NCBI RefSeq assembly: GCF_900207575.1
Contig: NZ_OAOQ01000024.1
Location: forward strand, 1-47,541
Reading direction: 5' to 3'
Source: Cereibacter ovatus
Lineage (GTDB): Bacteria; Pseudomonadota; Alphaproteobacteria; Rhodobacterales; Rhodobacteraceae
Length of the DNA: 47,541 bases
Part shown: one piece after another, positions 31,918 to 40,888 of the stretch
Layout of the letters: every line of letters starts with the position of its first letter
How positions within the stretch are numbered: position 1 is the first letter of the stretch
Made by a program: the position numbers and the translations under genes
Notes under the pieces: model-generated
Databases searched by the model: none
Told to the model about the DNA's origin: nothing
Seen by the model: only the letters and a program-made list of their open reading frames with translations

Positions 31918-34767
31918 ATGCGTGCGACCGCAAGGGTGACGGCGGTCCTCGGGCCGACCAACACCGGCAAGACCCACTATGCGATCGAGCGGATGCTCGG
32001 CCACCGGACCGGCGTGATCGGCCTGCCGCTGCGCCTGCTTGCGCGCGAGGTCTATGACCGGATCGTGTCGCAGCGCGGCCCGTCGGTGGTGGCGCTGGTC
32101 ACCGGCGAGGAACGCATCGTCCCCGACCGCACGCAATACTGGGTCTGCACCGTCGAGGCGATGCCGCAAGAGATCGGCGCCGATTTCGTCGCGGTGGACG
32201 AGATCCAGCTGTGCGGCGATCCCGAACGCGGCCATGTCTTTACCGACCGCCTGCTGCGCGCACGCGGGCTGGTCGAGACGATGTTTCTGGGGTCCGACGT
32301 GATGCGGGGCGCGATCGCCGCGCTGGTGCCGAACGTGACCTTCCTGCGGCGAGAGCGATTCTCGACCCTGACCTATACCGGATCGAAGAAGATCAGCCGG
32401 ATGCCGCCGCGCGCGGCCATCGTCGGCTTCTCGGTCGACAGTGTCTATGCCATCGCCGAACTGATCCGGCGCCAGAAGGGCGGCTGTGCGGTGGTGATGG
32501 GGGCGCTGTCGCCGCGCACGCGCAACGCGCAGGTGGCGCTTTATCAGAATGGCGATGTGGATTATCTGGTGGCGACCGATGCCATCGGCATGGGGCTGAA
32601 CCTTGACATCCATCATGTGGCCTTTTCCTCGACGGTGAAATTCGACGGCCGGCGGATGCGGCATCTGTTCCCGCACGAACTGGGCCAGATCGCCGGCCGC
32701 GCCGGCCGCCATGTCGAGCCGGGAACCTTCGGCGTCACCGGCGAGGCGCATCCCCTGGACGAAGGCGTGGTGGATGCGATCGAAAACCACCGTTTTGCCC
32801 CGATTCAGCGCCTGCAATGGCGCAACGAGCGGCTGGAATTCGGCACGGTCGAACGGCTTGTGGCCTCGCTGGAAGAACCCACCACCAACGAATGGCTGAT
32901 GCGCACCCGCGAGGCCGACGACCTGCACGCACTGAAGGCGCTGTCCGAGATGCCGGATCTGCGCGACCGGCTGCGCACGCCGCAGGCGGTGAAGCTGCTG
33001 TGGGATGTCTGCCGGATTCCCGATTTCCGCAGCATCTCGGCCGCCGAACACACGACCCTGCTTGCCCGGATTTTCGGCTTTCTGTGCGACGGGCGGGTGC
33101 CGAATGACTGGCTTTCGCGCGCCATTGCCCGGATCGACCGCCCGGCCGGCGATATCGACACATTGTCGAAACGGCTCGCCTATATTCGGACATGGACCTA
33201 TGTGGCGCAGAGACGCGGCTGGGTCGAGGATGAAAGCCATTGGCGCGACGAGACGCGCGCTGTAGAAGACCGCCTGTCGGATGCGCTTCATGCCGCTCTG
33301 ACGCAGAGATTTGTCGACCGGCGCACTTCTGTGCTCATGCGGCGGTTGAAACAGAAGGAGAGCCTTGTGGCCGAGGTCAACGACAAGGGTGAAGTGACGG
33401 TGGAAGGCGAATTCGTCGGCCGTCTCGAAGGGTTCCGTTTCCGGCAGGATGCGTCGAACTCGCCCGACGAGGCGCGCACGCTGCGGCAGGCGGCCGTTCA
33501 GGCGCTGCGGCCGGAATTCCACCTGCGGGCGGATCGGTTCTACAATTCGCCCGATACCGAGATGGATTTCACCGAGCAGGGCGGCCTCATGTGGGGCGAG
33601 CAGGCGGTGGGCAAGCTGGTCGCCGGACCCGAGCCGATGCGCCCGCAGGTCGAGCCCTTCGTCGATGAGGATGCCGGCCCCGAAGTGGCCGAGAAGGTCC
33701 GGCGCCGGTTGCAGCATTTCATCGACCGCAAGGTGTCGGCCCTGTTCGAGCCGCTTCTGGCGATGGGCCGCGACGAGACGCTGACAGGTCTGGCCCGCGG
33801 CTTTGCCTTCCGGCTGGTGGAAAATCTGGGCGTCATCCCGCGCGACATGGTGGCCGAGGATGTGAAGGCGCTGGATCAGGAAGCGCGCTCGGCCTTGCGC
33901 AAGCATGGCGTGCGCTTCGGGCAGTTCACCATCTTCCTGCCCTTGCTGTTGAAACCCGCCCCGACGCGGCTGCGTCTGGTGCTGTGGTCGCTGTCGAACG
34001 GCTTGCAGGAATTCCCCGAAAGCCCGCCGCCCGGTCTTGTCACCATCCCGCATATCGCGGAGGTGCCGAAGATGCATTACACGCTGGCGGGCTATCATCC
34101 GGCCGGGCAGCGTGCGATCCGCATCGACATGCTGGAACGTCTGGCCGATCTGTTGCGTGCCAAGGACAGCCGCGCGGGCTTTGAGGCCACGCCTGACATG
34201 CTGTCGATCACCGGCATGACGCTGGAACAGTTCGCGGGTCTGATGCAGGGGCTGGGCTACCGCGCCGACGCGGGTGAGCGTCCGAAGCAAAAGCCCGTCG
34301 CTGCGGTGCCGGCGCCCGAGGCCCCCGAAGCGGTGGTGGTCGACCCGTCCGAGGCCGCCCCGTTCGACGCCGAGGCCCCCGCCGAAAGCGAAGCCCCGGC
34401 CGAACCCGCCGAGATGGAGCATTTCTACACCTTCACCTGGGCGCCGCGTCGTCCCGATCGCGGTCCGCGTCGGAATGATCGTCCGCAGGGCGAGGCGCGT
34501 GGCCGCGGCGACCGCGGTCCGCGGTCCGCACCGGCGCAGGCCGATGCCCCGGCCGAAGGAGGCGAGGCGCGTCCGCCTCGTGGCGATCGTCCCGACCGTG
34601 GGGCCGAGCGTCACGGCAAGCCCAAGGGCAAGGGCGGCAAGCCCGACCGCAAGGGCGGGCCGGATCGCAATCAGCCCAAGTCGTTCGAATCGCGCCCGCC
34701 GCGCAACGACAAGATCGATCCGGACAATCCGTTCGCCGTGCTTGCGGCGCTGCGCGACCGGACCTGA
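31918..34767 (+). CDS. SUV3-like superfamily 2 helicase with basic tail
   Basis: 949 residues. Walker A GPTNTGKT at 12-19, Walker B with DEIQ at 94-97 (DExH variant), then a C-terminal helicase half with QIAGRAGRHV (motif VI). This matches the SUV3/mitochondrial degradosome helicase family common in alphaproteobacteria. The last ~160 residues are low-complexity, first acidic (EAPEAVVVDPSE) then rich in Arg, Gly, Asp and Pro, a probable RNA-binding tail. It could unwind structured RNA in decay or ribosome assembly. An S4-domain gene follows directly. Confidence 0.9.
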   Translation: MRATARVTAVLGPTNTGKTHYAIERMLGHRTGVIGLPLRLLAREVYDRIVSQRGPSVVALVTGEERIVPDRTQYWVCTVEAMPQEIGADFVAVDEIQLCGDPERGHVFTDRLLRARGLVETMFLGSDVMRGAIAALVPNVTFLRRERFSTLTYTGSKKISRMPPRAAIVGFSVDSVYAIAELIRRQKGGCAVVMGALSPRTRNAQVALYQNGDVDYLVATDAIGMGLNLDIHHVAFSSTVKFDGRRMRHLFPHELGQIAGRAGRHVEPGTFGVTGEAHPLDEGVVDAIENHRFAPIQRLQWRNERLEFGTVERLVASLEEPTTNEWLMRTREADDLHALKALSEMPDLRDRLRTPQAVKLLWDVCRIPDFRSISAAEHTTLLARIFGFLCDGRVPNDWLSRAIARIDRPAGDIDTLSKRLAYIRTWTYVAQRRGWVEDESHWRDETRAVEDRLSDALHAALTQRFVDRRTSVLMRRLKQKESLVAEVNDKGEVTVEGEFVGRLEGFRFRQDASNSPDEARTLRQAAVQALRPEFHLRADRFYNSPDTEMDFTEQGGLMWGEQAVGKLVAGPEPMRPQVEPFVDEDAGPEVAEKVRRRLQHFIDRKVSALFEPLLAMGRDETLTGLARGFAFRLVENLGVIPRDMVAEDVKALDQEARSALRKHGVRFGQFTIFLPLLLKPAPTRLRLVLWSLSNGLQEFPESPPPGLVTIPHIAEVPKMHYTLAGYHPAGQRAIRIDMLERLADLLRAKDSRAGFEATPDMLSITGMTLEQFAGLMQGLGYRADAGERPKQKPVAAVPAPEAPEAVVVDPSEAAPFDAEAPAESEAPAEPAEMEHFYTFTWAPRRPDRGPRRNDRPQGEARGRGDRGPRSAPAQADAPAEGGEARPPRGDRPDRGAERHGKPKGKGGKPDRKGGPDRNQPKSFESRPPRNDKIDPDNPFAVLAALRDRT

Positions 34768-34796
34768 CCGGATTGGCCGGACCCGCGTCAACCGGG

Positions 34797-35075
34797 ATGC
34801 GGCTTGACAAATGGCTGGTTCAGGCGCGCTTCTGCAAGACGCGCGCCTTGGCCGTGGCACTGATTGAAGCGGGCCGGGTCCGCTTGAATGGTCAGCATGT
34901 CGCCAAGCCCGCGCAAGCGGTGGCGCCGGGCGACACGCTGACCTTTCCGCAGGGCGCACGCATCCGGGTGATCCGGGTCGTCGCGCTTGGCACCCGGCGC
35001 GGCCCCGCCTGCGAAGCGGCGCTGCTTTATGACGATCTCGACGCACCCCCTGCGGCCGCTTCGCCGCTTGAATGA
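34797..35075 (+). CDS. S4 RNA-binding domain protein (Hsp15/HslR-like)
   Basis: 92 residues from ATG 34797; an in-frame TTG at 34773 would add eight residues and is possible. MRLDKWLVQARFCKTRALAV and AGRVRLNGQHV are the S4 fold, as in Hsp15, which binds stalled 50S subunits with nascent chains. The C-terminus is short and not strongly basic. It starts 29 nt after the helicase stop and continues the RNA theme of the operon. Confidence 0.85.
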   Translation: MRLDKWLVQARFCKTRALAVALIEAGRVRLNGQHVAKPAQAVAPGDTLTFPQGARIRVIRVVALGTRRGPACEAALLYDDLDAPPAAASPLE

Positions 35076-35129
35076 TCCGCTCTGCTGCATTAACAGACCC
35101 CGAAAAGACAAGATAGCAAGGTTCCTCTG

Positions 35130-35468
35130 ATGACCTATGTGGTGACCGACAACTGCATCGCCTGCAAATATACCGACTGCGTGGAAGTCTGCCCGGTGGA
35201 CTGCTTCTATGAGGGCGAGAACATGCTGGTCATCCACCCGGACGAGTGCATCGACTGCGGTGTGTGCGAGCCCGAGTGCCCCGCCGACGCGATCCGTCCG
35301 GACACCGAACCGGATATGGAAAGCTGGGTTGAACTGAACCGCAAATACGCCGAAATCTGGCCGGTCATCGTCACCAAGAAGGACGCGCTGCCCGACGCGG
35401 CTGCCCTTGATGGCCAGCCCGGCAAGCTTGCCACCCACTTCTCGGAAGCGCCGGGCGAGGGCGGTTAA
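35130..35468 (+). CDS. fdxA: 7Fe ferredoxin (3Fe-4S and 4Fe-4S)
   Basis: 112 residues. Cysteines at 9, 12, 17, 21, 25 and 40, 43, 46, 50 in the patterns [18 protein letters not shown] and [12 protein letters not shown], characteristic of the FdxA type where one cluster is [3Fe-4S]. It carries low-potential electrons in the cytoplasm; the partner is not evident. The C-terminal extension after residue 58 is usual for the proteobacterial form. The gene precedes carD, an arrangement typical of alphaproteobacteria. Confidence 0.93.
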   Translation: MTYVVTDNCIACKYTDCVEVCPVDCFYEGENMLVIHPDECIDCGVCEPECPADAIRPDTEPDMESWVELNRKYAEIWPVIVTKKDALPDAAALDGQPGKLATHFSEAPGEGG

Positions 35469-35669
35469 GGCGCGGCGCATCGCCGCAGGCGCGGCTCTGC
35501 CCGCCTGTTGCGCAAATTGATAACGCTTTCGTGGAACCGAAGGCGTCTGCCCCGGTTGGAATCAGTTGCTTTTTGTGATACAAGGTTTTCACAAACAAGC
35601 ACGGAAGCCTGATACACCACATCAGATCTGCTCGTCTGAGGTGGAATTTCCAGCGACATGTCATCGTAT

Positions 35670-35694
35670 CGCCCGGACCTGAAAGCTCCGGGCG
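35670..35694. other. 8-bp hairpin in the carD leader
   Basis: CGCCCGGA and TCCGGGCG enclose a 9-nt loop, 53 bp before the carD ATG. There is only a G-rich tail after it (TTGGGG), so it is unlikely to be a simple terminator; it could be the 3' end of the fdxA transcript or part of the carD leader. The rest of the 278-bp gap shows no gene. Confidence 0.4.
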
Positions 35695-35746
35695 TTGGGG
35701 TGTGTGAACGCTGGAACGAAAGCTGCCGCATCGAGGAAGCGACTGG

Positions 35747-36256
35747 ATGACCAAGACCAAGAAGCCCGAGTTTCGTCCCAACGAATTCGTTGTCTACCCG
35801 GCGCATGGCGTCGGCCGGATCATCTCGATCGAGGAGCAGGAGATTGCCGGGATTCATCTCGAGCTGTTCGTGATCTCGTTCGAGAAGGACAAGATGACGC
35901 TTCGCGTGCCGACCCACAAGGCGACCGAGGTCGGGATGCGCTCGCTGTCGACGCCGGATATCGTGACCAAGGCGCTTGATACGCTGAAGGGCAAGGCCCG
36001 CGTGAAGCGCGCGATGTGGTCGCGCCGGGCGCAGGAATATGAGCAGAAGATCAACTCGGGCGATCTGATGTCGATCGCCGAGGTCGTGCGCGACCTGCAC
36101 CGCACCGACGATCAGCGCGAACAGTCCTATTCCGAACGTCAGCTTTACGAAGCCGCGCTGGAACGCCTGACCCGCGAAGTAGCGGCCGTGTCGGGTGTCG
36201 ACGAGGCCGGCGCGCAAAAGGCGGTGGATGCGGTTCTTGTATCGCGCGCGGCCTGA
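35747..36256 (+). CDS. carD: CarD-family RNA polymerase-binding regulator
   Basis: 169 residues. The N-terminal RNA-polymerase interaction domain begins FRPNEFVVYPAHGVGRIISI; the C-terminal helical DNA-binding domain contains MWSRRAQEYEQKINSGDL and the conserved Trp used to stabilise the open promoter bubble. CarD binds the beta subunit and aids promoter opening, notably at rRNA promoters in other bacteria. ATG 35747 follows GAGGAAGC. A clear terminator follows. Confidence 0.92.
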   Translation: MTKTKKPEFRPNEFVVYPAHGVGRIISIEEQEIAGIHLELFVISFEKDKMTLRVPTHKATEVGMRSLSTPDIVTKALDTLKGKARVKRAMWSRRAQEYEQKINSGDLMSIAEVVRDLHRTDDQREQSYSERQLYEAALERLTREVAAVSGVDEAGAQKAVDAVLVSRAA

Positions 36257-36282
36257 TTTTCGGATCTTCGGCTGGTAGACCA

Positions 36283-36310
36283 GAAACCGCGGCCTTGGCC
36301 GCGGTTTTTT
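36283..36310 (+). terminator. Rho-independent terminator after carD
   Basis: AAACCGCGGCC, short loop, GGCCGCGGTTTTTT. Strong stem and a run of T; it may work in both directions, also ending the convergent cobS transcript. Confidence 0.9.
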
Positions 36311-36320
36311 CATGCCGGGG

Positions 36321-37094
36321 TCAGCCGATCAGGGCAGCGGCCGCGACCAGCGCCGCAGCCTCTGACAGTTGCTGCGATGCGCCCAGAATATCACCGGTCT
36401 GCCCGCCGATCTTGGCCCGCGCAACCAGCCCCAGCGCCAGCGCCGCAGCCCCCGCCGCGCCCGCCATCGCCAGCCCCGGCCCGCCCGCCACCGCCAGCGC
36501 GACGCCAAGGCCCACCCCCGCCGCGGTCAGCGCCTGCCTGAGATCCGGCCGGCCCAGCGATTGCGACAGGCCCGCCCCGCGGGCATTGGGCAACCAGGCC
36601 ATCAGCACCACCATCGGCACCCGCGACAGCACCGCCACCGCCAGCGGAAGCGCCCATCCGCCCGCTTCCAGCACGGCGGCAAGCGCCGTCCAGCGCAGCA
36701 GCGTCACCAGCACCAGCGCCGCGACGCCATAGCTGCCGCTGCGGCTGTCCTTCATGATCTCCAGCCGGCGTTCCCGCGTCCAGCCGCCCCACAGGCCGTC
36801 GGCGGTGTCGGCCAAGCCGTCTTCGTGCATCGCCCCGGTTGCCAGTGCCTGCCCCCCCAACGCCAGGGCGGCGGCGATCCCCGCGGGCAACCCCAGCGCC
36901 TGGGCCGTTCCTGCGACCAGCGCGGCCAGACCGCCCACGGCGATGCCTGCCAGCGGCCAGGCCCAGGCGGCCCCCGCGCCCCGGTCGGGCAGGGCGCGCC
37001 CCGGCAGGGGCAGCCGCGTCAGCAGCGCCAGCGCCAGTTGCACGTCTGCCAGTCTTTGCGACAGCCTTTCTTTCAACGTCCCGCTCCGTGCCAC
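36321..37094 (-). CDS. cobS: Adenosylcobinamide-GDP ribazoletransferase (cobalamin-5'-phosphate synthase)
   Basis: 257 residues, an integral membrane enzyme with about seven helices. Motif [12 protein letters not shown] binds metal and the phosphates. It joins alpha-ribazole (or its phosphate) to adenosylcobinamide-GDP in the last assembly step of B12. Start is GTG 37094 ([11 protein letters not shown]); the region is divergent from cobT, 63 nt apart, so both are likely driven from a shared promoter region. No riboswitch is visible here, unlike the btu operon. Confidence 0.92.
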   Translation of the reverse strand: MARSGTLKERLSQRLADVQLALALLTRLPLPGRALPDRGAGAAWAWPLAGIAVGGLAALVAGTAQALGLPAGIAAALALGGQALATGAMHEDGLADTADGLWGGWTRERRLEIMKDSRSGSYGVAALVLVTLLRWTALAAVLEAGGWALPLAVAVLSRVPMVVLMAWLPNARGAGLSQSLGRPDLRQALTAAGVGLGVALAVAGGPGLAMAGAAGAAALALGLVARAKIGGQTGDILGASQQLSEAAALVAAAALIG

Positions 37095-37157
37095 TGGTCT
37101 CTTGCGTCGGTTCCCGATACCGAAGCCGCGTCACCTGAGCAACCGGAAGGACCACAG

Positions 37158-38174
37158 ATGCAGGCCCCGTTCACCTCGCTTGACGGTTTTCGCGCCGTCT
37201 TCAACGCTCTGCCGCAGCGCGATGCCAGCGCGGTTCAGACTGCCATCGCCCGCAACGAACAGCTGACCAAGCCCAAGGGCTCGTTGGGCCAGCTTGAGGA
37301 TCTGGGCTTCTGGTATGCCGGCTGGCGCGGCGACGGGCGGCCGTCGCTGGAACGGCCGCAGGTGGTGATCTTTGCCGGCAACCATGGCATCGCCGCGCGG
37401 GGGGTGTCGGCTTTTCCGCCCGAGGTGACGGTGCAGATGGTGGCGAACTTCCGCGCCGGCGGTGCCGCGATCAATCAGCTTTCGCGCGTGGCGGGGGCCG
37501 CGATGTCGGTGGTGGAACTTGACCTGGACCGTCCGACAGCCGATTTCACCAAAGCCCCGGCCATGACCGAGGCCGAACTGGTTGCGGCCCTTGCCGCCGG
37601 CTGGGAAGCGGTGGACGATGACGCCGACCTTCTGGTGGTGGGCGAAATGGGCATCGGCAACACCACCGCGGCGGCGGCGGTGGCGGCGGGGCTGTTCGGC
37701 GGCAGTGCGGCCGATTGGACCGGCTGCGGCACCGGAGTGGTCGGCGATGCGCTGGCGGGCAAGACCCGCGTCGTGGCCGAGGGGCTGGCGCTGCATGCCG
37801 AGCATCTGGCCGACCCGGTCGAGGTTCTGCGCCGGCTTGGCGGGCGCGAACTCGCGGCGATGGCGGGGGCGATCCTGCGCGCGCGTGCGGGCCGGATTCC
37901 GGTGATCCTTGACGGCTTCATCTGCACCGCCTCGGCCGCTGTTCTGGCGCGGATCGCGCCCCATGCGCTGGATCATGCCGTGGCGGGCCATGTCAGCGCC
38001 GAGGGCGCGCATCGCGCGCTGCTGGACCGGCTGGGGAAAGAGCCGCTGCTGAATCTGGGGCTGCGGCTGGGCGAGGCGACGGGCGCGGTGCTGGCCATCG
38101 GCGTCTTGCGCGGCGCTCTCGCCTGCCTGTCGGGCATGGCGACCTTTGCCGAGGCGGGCGTCTCGAAGGGCTGA
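37158..38174 (+). CDS. cobT: Nicotinate-nucleotide-dimethylbenzimidazole phosphoribosyltransferase
   Basis: 338 residues. Marks: [41 protein letters not shown], and the C-terminal [13 protein letters not shown] block carrying the catalytic Glu. It forms alpha-ribazole phosphate from 5,6-dimethylbenzimidazole and nicotinate mononucleotide, feeding CobS. ATG 37158 follows GGAAGGACC. Confidence 0.95.
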   Translation: MQAPFTSLDGFRAVFNALPQRDASAVQTAIARNEQLTKPKGSLGQLEDLGFWYAGWRGDGRPSLERPQVVIFAGNHGIAARGVSAFPPEVTVQMVANFRAGGAAINQLSRVAGAAMSVVELDLDRPTADFTKAPAMTEAELVAALAAGWEAVDDDADLLVVGEMGIGNTTAAAAVAAGLFGGSAADWTGCGTGVVGDALAGKTRVVAEGLALHAEHLADPVEVLRRLGGRELAAMAGAILRARAGRIPVILDGFICTASAAVLARIAPHALDHAVAGHVSAEGAHRALLDRLGKEPLLNLGLRLGEATGAVLAIGVLRGALACLSGMATFAEAGVSKG

Positions 38175-38607
38175 GGGGCCCAAGGTCTGACCGTAGCTTA
38201 TTCCGGACTCCGGGACATGTCGGCCGAGGACAGGTAGGTTCTCGGCCGTGGTCAAAGGCTGACGGCTTTCCATGGCAACGTCTACCGATCCTTGAACTTT
38301 CCCCACCACGGCCTGCCGTGGTGGCGTCAGGGCCGGTAGAGAATGCGCCTCGGATCGGATGCGATCTTCGGTGGTGATCGGCGTTCAGGAAGGCCCCCGG
38401 AAGCGGACGGGATATCGGCCGTTTCGGACGGCGCAGACGTCCCGCAGCGATTTCTCTGGTCAGTGCTGCGGCGGGGCAAAACTTCCGCCATCTGCATGCG
38501 ATGCGCCGATGAATAGCCCCATAAAATCAAACGGCTGCCGAGAGATATCCCGGCAGCCGTGGCAGTTGTGCCCCAAAACCCGGAATGGGCAAGCCCGAGG
38601 CGGGCGG
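38175..38607. other. 433-bp gap with hairpins, no convincing gene
   Basis: Contents: GGCCGAG...CTCGGCC near 38221-38247, a perfect CCACCACGG/CCGTGGTGG hairpin near 38309-38330, and the terminator at 38532-38559. A 67-residue minus-strand open frame at 38327-38530 ends at the second hairpin but has no recognised homology pattern; I leave it unannotated. Confidence 0.5.
38532..38559 (-). terminator. Terminator of the Kef-type antiporter gene
   Basis: CGGCTGCCG and CGGCAGCCG arms; on the minus strand the stem is followed by TTTGATTTTAT, 49 bp beyond the antiporter stop. Confidence 0.85.
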
Positions 38608-40479
38608 CTATTCGGCCGCCTCCGGACTGGGGCGGGTTCTGGCGGCCTCTTCCTGCATCAGCGCGATTTCCAGATCGGTATCAAGCTGGCGGGCGCGGGC
38701 GACATAGGCCTCGTTCAGATGGGCGGGCTGGCCGGGCACCCACAGCTCGGCCAGATCGCGCATCGCGGCCCGGTCCACCCGGTAATAGGTGCGCGACCGC
38801 TGCGCGGCCTCGTATTCGCTGAACCCCATGTTTTCAAGGACATAACGGCCTGCGCGCACGGAGCTGTCAAAGGTTTCGCGCACGATGTCATCCGCGCCGG
38901 CCTGATAGAGTTCATAGACATGCACCCTGTCGCGGGCACGGGCGACGATGTGGATGTCGGGGCGGACATGGCGGGCATAGCGCACGATCTTGATCGCATT
39001 CTCGCGGTCGTCCACCGCCACAACGATCACCGAGGCCTCGGCGATGCCAGCGGCATGAAGCAACTCGGGCCGGGTGGGATCGCCGAAAAATCCCTTGATG
39101 CCGAAACGCCGCATGATCTGAACCGCCGCCATGTCATGGTCGAGCACGACGGTCTGGATCCCGCTCATCCGCACCAGCCGGTTCACCACCTGCCCGAAGC
39201 GGCCGATCCCGGCGATGATGACCGCACCCTTTTCGTCGATGGTGTCGGGGTGGTGGGGTTGTGCCTCTGGCCTGCGGCGGGAGAGGCGGTCGCCCATGGC
39301 GAACAGAAGCGGTGTGACCAGCATCGACAGGCTGATGACGATCAGCGCATATTGGGCGACGGGGCGGGCAAGGATGCCCTCCTGCGCGCCGAAGCCCACA
39401 AGGACAAAGCCGAACTCGCCGGCTTGGGCCAGCCCCAGCGTCAACAGCCAGCGGTCGCTGCCGCGAAAGCCGAAGCCCTGTGCCAGCACCGCCAGCACCA
39501 GCGCCTTCAGCACCACCACCCCCAGCGTCAGCGCAAGGATGGTCCACGGGTCGGCCAGAAACAGCCGGAAATCGATCCCTATTCCGACCGCCATGAAGAA
39601 CAGTCCCAGCAGGATGCCTTTGTAGGGACGGATGTCGGCCTCAAGCTGATGGCGGAATTCCGAGTTGGCGAGAACCACACCGGCAAGAAACGCCCCCAGT
39701 GCCGGGGACAGCCCCACCGCCATCATCAGGAAGGCGGTGAAGGCCACGGTGAACAGCGCGATGAAGCTGCCCATGTCGGGCAGCCGCGAGGCATGGACAA
39801 AGCGGAACACCGGCCGGGTCAGGAAATGGCCTGTCAGAACGATGCCAGCGATCACGCCCAGCGTGACCAGCGCACCCGCCCATCCCGGCAGCGAGTGAAG
39901 AAAGCCGATGATCGGCTCGGCCGGGCCTTCGGTTGCGTGATGATCGGTGGTGCCGGAGGGGCGTGCCCCCGACGCCAGCAGTGGCATCAGCGCCAGCATC
40001 GGAACGATGGCGATATCCTGCGCCAGCAGCACCGAAAAGGCGCCACGCCCCCCCGACGTGCGCAACAGCCGCTTTTCACTAAGCGATTGCAGGACGATGG
40101 CGGTCGAAGACACCGAAAACACCATGCCCAGCACAGCCGATTCCTGCCAGCCAAGGCCAAGCCATCCCAGCGCCCCCGTGACCGCCGCAGCGGTCAGAAC
40201 GATCTGCAAGCCGCCAAAGCCCACCAGCGACCGCCGCATGGCCCAAAGGGCTGCCGGTTCAAGTTCAAGCCCGACAAGGAACAGCATCAGCACCACGCCA
40301 AATTCGGCATAGTGGCGCAGGTCGTCGGTCTCGGCGCCGGCAAGCCCCAGCACCGGCCCCATCAGGATGCCCGCCGCCAGATAGCCCAGCACCGAGCCAA
40401 GCCCAAGCCGCACGGCCAAGGGCACGATCAGCACCGCTGCACCCAGATAGATGCTGGCCTGAAGAAGAAGGCTTTCCAT
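38608..40479 (-). CDS. CPA2 monovalent cation:proton antiporter, Kef type
   Basis: 623 residues. About 12 membrane helices form the Na/H-exchanger domain (residues ~1-400, with LGYLAAGILMGPVLG, AQDIAIVPMLALMPLL and LSPALGAFLAGVVLANSE). The cytoplasmic RCK/TrkA_N domain follows (GAVIIAGIGRFGQVVNRLV) with the GxGxxG nucleotide fold. Likely a glutathione- or nucleotide-gated potassium/proton antiporter like KefB/KefC protecting against electrophiles. The ancillary KefF/KefG gene is not next to it. Confidence 0.9.
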   Translation of the reverse strand: MESLLLQASIYLGAAVLIVPLAVRLGLGSVLGYLAAGILMGPVLGLAGAETDDLRHYAEFGVVLMLFLVGLELEPAALWAMRRSLVGFGGLQIVLTAAAVTGALGWLGLGWQESAVLGMVFSVSSTAIVLQSLSEKRLLRTSGGRGAFSVLLAQDIAIVPMLALMPLLASGARPSGTTDHHATEGPAEPIIGFLHSLPGWAGALVTLGVIAGIVLTGHFLTRPVFRFVHASRLPDMGSFIALFTVAFTAFLMMAVGLSPALGAFLAGVVLANSEFRHQLEADIRPYKGILLGLFFMAVGIGIDFRLFLADPWTILALTLGVVVLKALVLAVLAQGFGFRGSDRWLLTLGLAQAGEFGFVLVGFGAQEGILARPVAQYALIVISLSMLVTPLLFAMGDRLSRRRPEAQPHHPDTIDEKGAVIIAGIGRFGQVVNRLVRMSGIQTVVLDHDMAAVQIMRRFGIKGFFGDPTRPELLHAAGIAEASVIVVAVDDRENAIKIVRYARHVRPDIHIVARARDRVHVYELYQAGADDIVRETFDSSVRAGRYVLENMGFSEYEAAQRSRTYYRVDRAAMRDLAELWVPGQPAHLNEAYVARARQLDTDLEIALMQEEAARTRPSPEAAE

Positions 40480-40888
40480 GATTTGGGGGCACTCCGCAGG
40501 GTGAGCAAAGCTATAGTCGCCGGGGGGGGCCTGTCCAGAGCGGGCCGCCCGTCATGCTGTCGCTGTCGCTGTCGCGATCGCGGTTACCGGGCCCGCCCTT
40601 GCAGCGCCGGTCTGTGCCGTGGCGCCCTTGCGTCGGCCCAGCTCGTCATCGGGGTTTGGGCCACCCGTTGCTGCGGCAGAGGCGCTGTATTCGACCGCCG
40701 GCGCGCGTTCTCGACGGTGGCTGCCGCTTGCAGGCGGGGCATGTATGGTGGTTGCCCGCTCTCAGCTCTCAGCTCTCAGCTCTCAGCTCTCAGCTCTCAG
40801 CTCTCAGCTCTCAGCTCTCAGCTCTCAGCTCTCAGCTCTCAGCTCTCAGCTCTCAGCGTATCGCACGGCGGCAGCGGGAGATGGCGCC
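40480..40888. other. 409-bp gap ending in a heptamer tract, no supported gene
   Basis: The first 270 bp are GC-rich with a short CTGTCG triplication near 40558-40575. One plus frame resembles a signal peptide (AVTGPALAAPVCAV, about 40580-40622) but has no start codon upstream, so it may be a decayed gene. The last ~100 bp are the heptamer repeat. Confidence 0.5.
40758..40857. repeat. 14 perfect tandem copies of the heptamer GCTCTCA
   Basis: Uninterrupted 7-bp units from 40758 to 40855 with a partial unit to 40857, ending 31 bp beyond the stop codon of the 969-residue gene on the minus strand. Such arrays gain and lose units by slippage; here it lies outside genes, so length changes would alter the 3' region of that transcript, not the protein. 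Confidence 0.97.

Noticed and set aside
31522-35046. Long minus-strand open frame opposite the helicase
   Set aside because: It mirrors the helicase and S4 genes; the plus strand has Walker motifs and normal spacing, while the minus frame is Arg/His/Gly-rich antisense sequence typical of high-GC DNA.
35469-35746. Riboswitch or small RNA in the fdxA-carD gap
   Set aside because: There is one 8-bp hairpin, but no conserved riboswitch core or clear promoter-terminator pair for a separate RNA.
38327-38530. 67-residue open frame on the minus strand
   Set aside because: Low-complexity composition, no recognised family, no good ribosome binding site; its proximity to a hairpin alone is not enough.
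40556-40750. Possible signal-peptide-bearing gene before the heptamer tract
   Set aside because: The frame has AVTGPALAAP-type sequence but no start codon upstream; at most a decayed gene.
40758-40857. CRISPR-like or coding repeat reading of the heptamer tract
   Set aside because: Units are 7 bp with no spacers, and the frames crossing it (Ser/Leu/Gln repeats) have no start, binding site or protein-like flanks.
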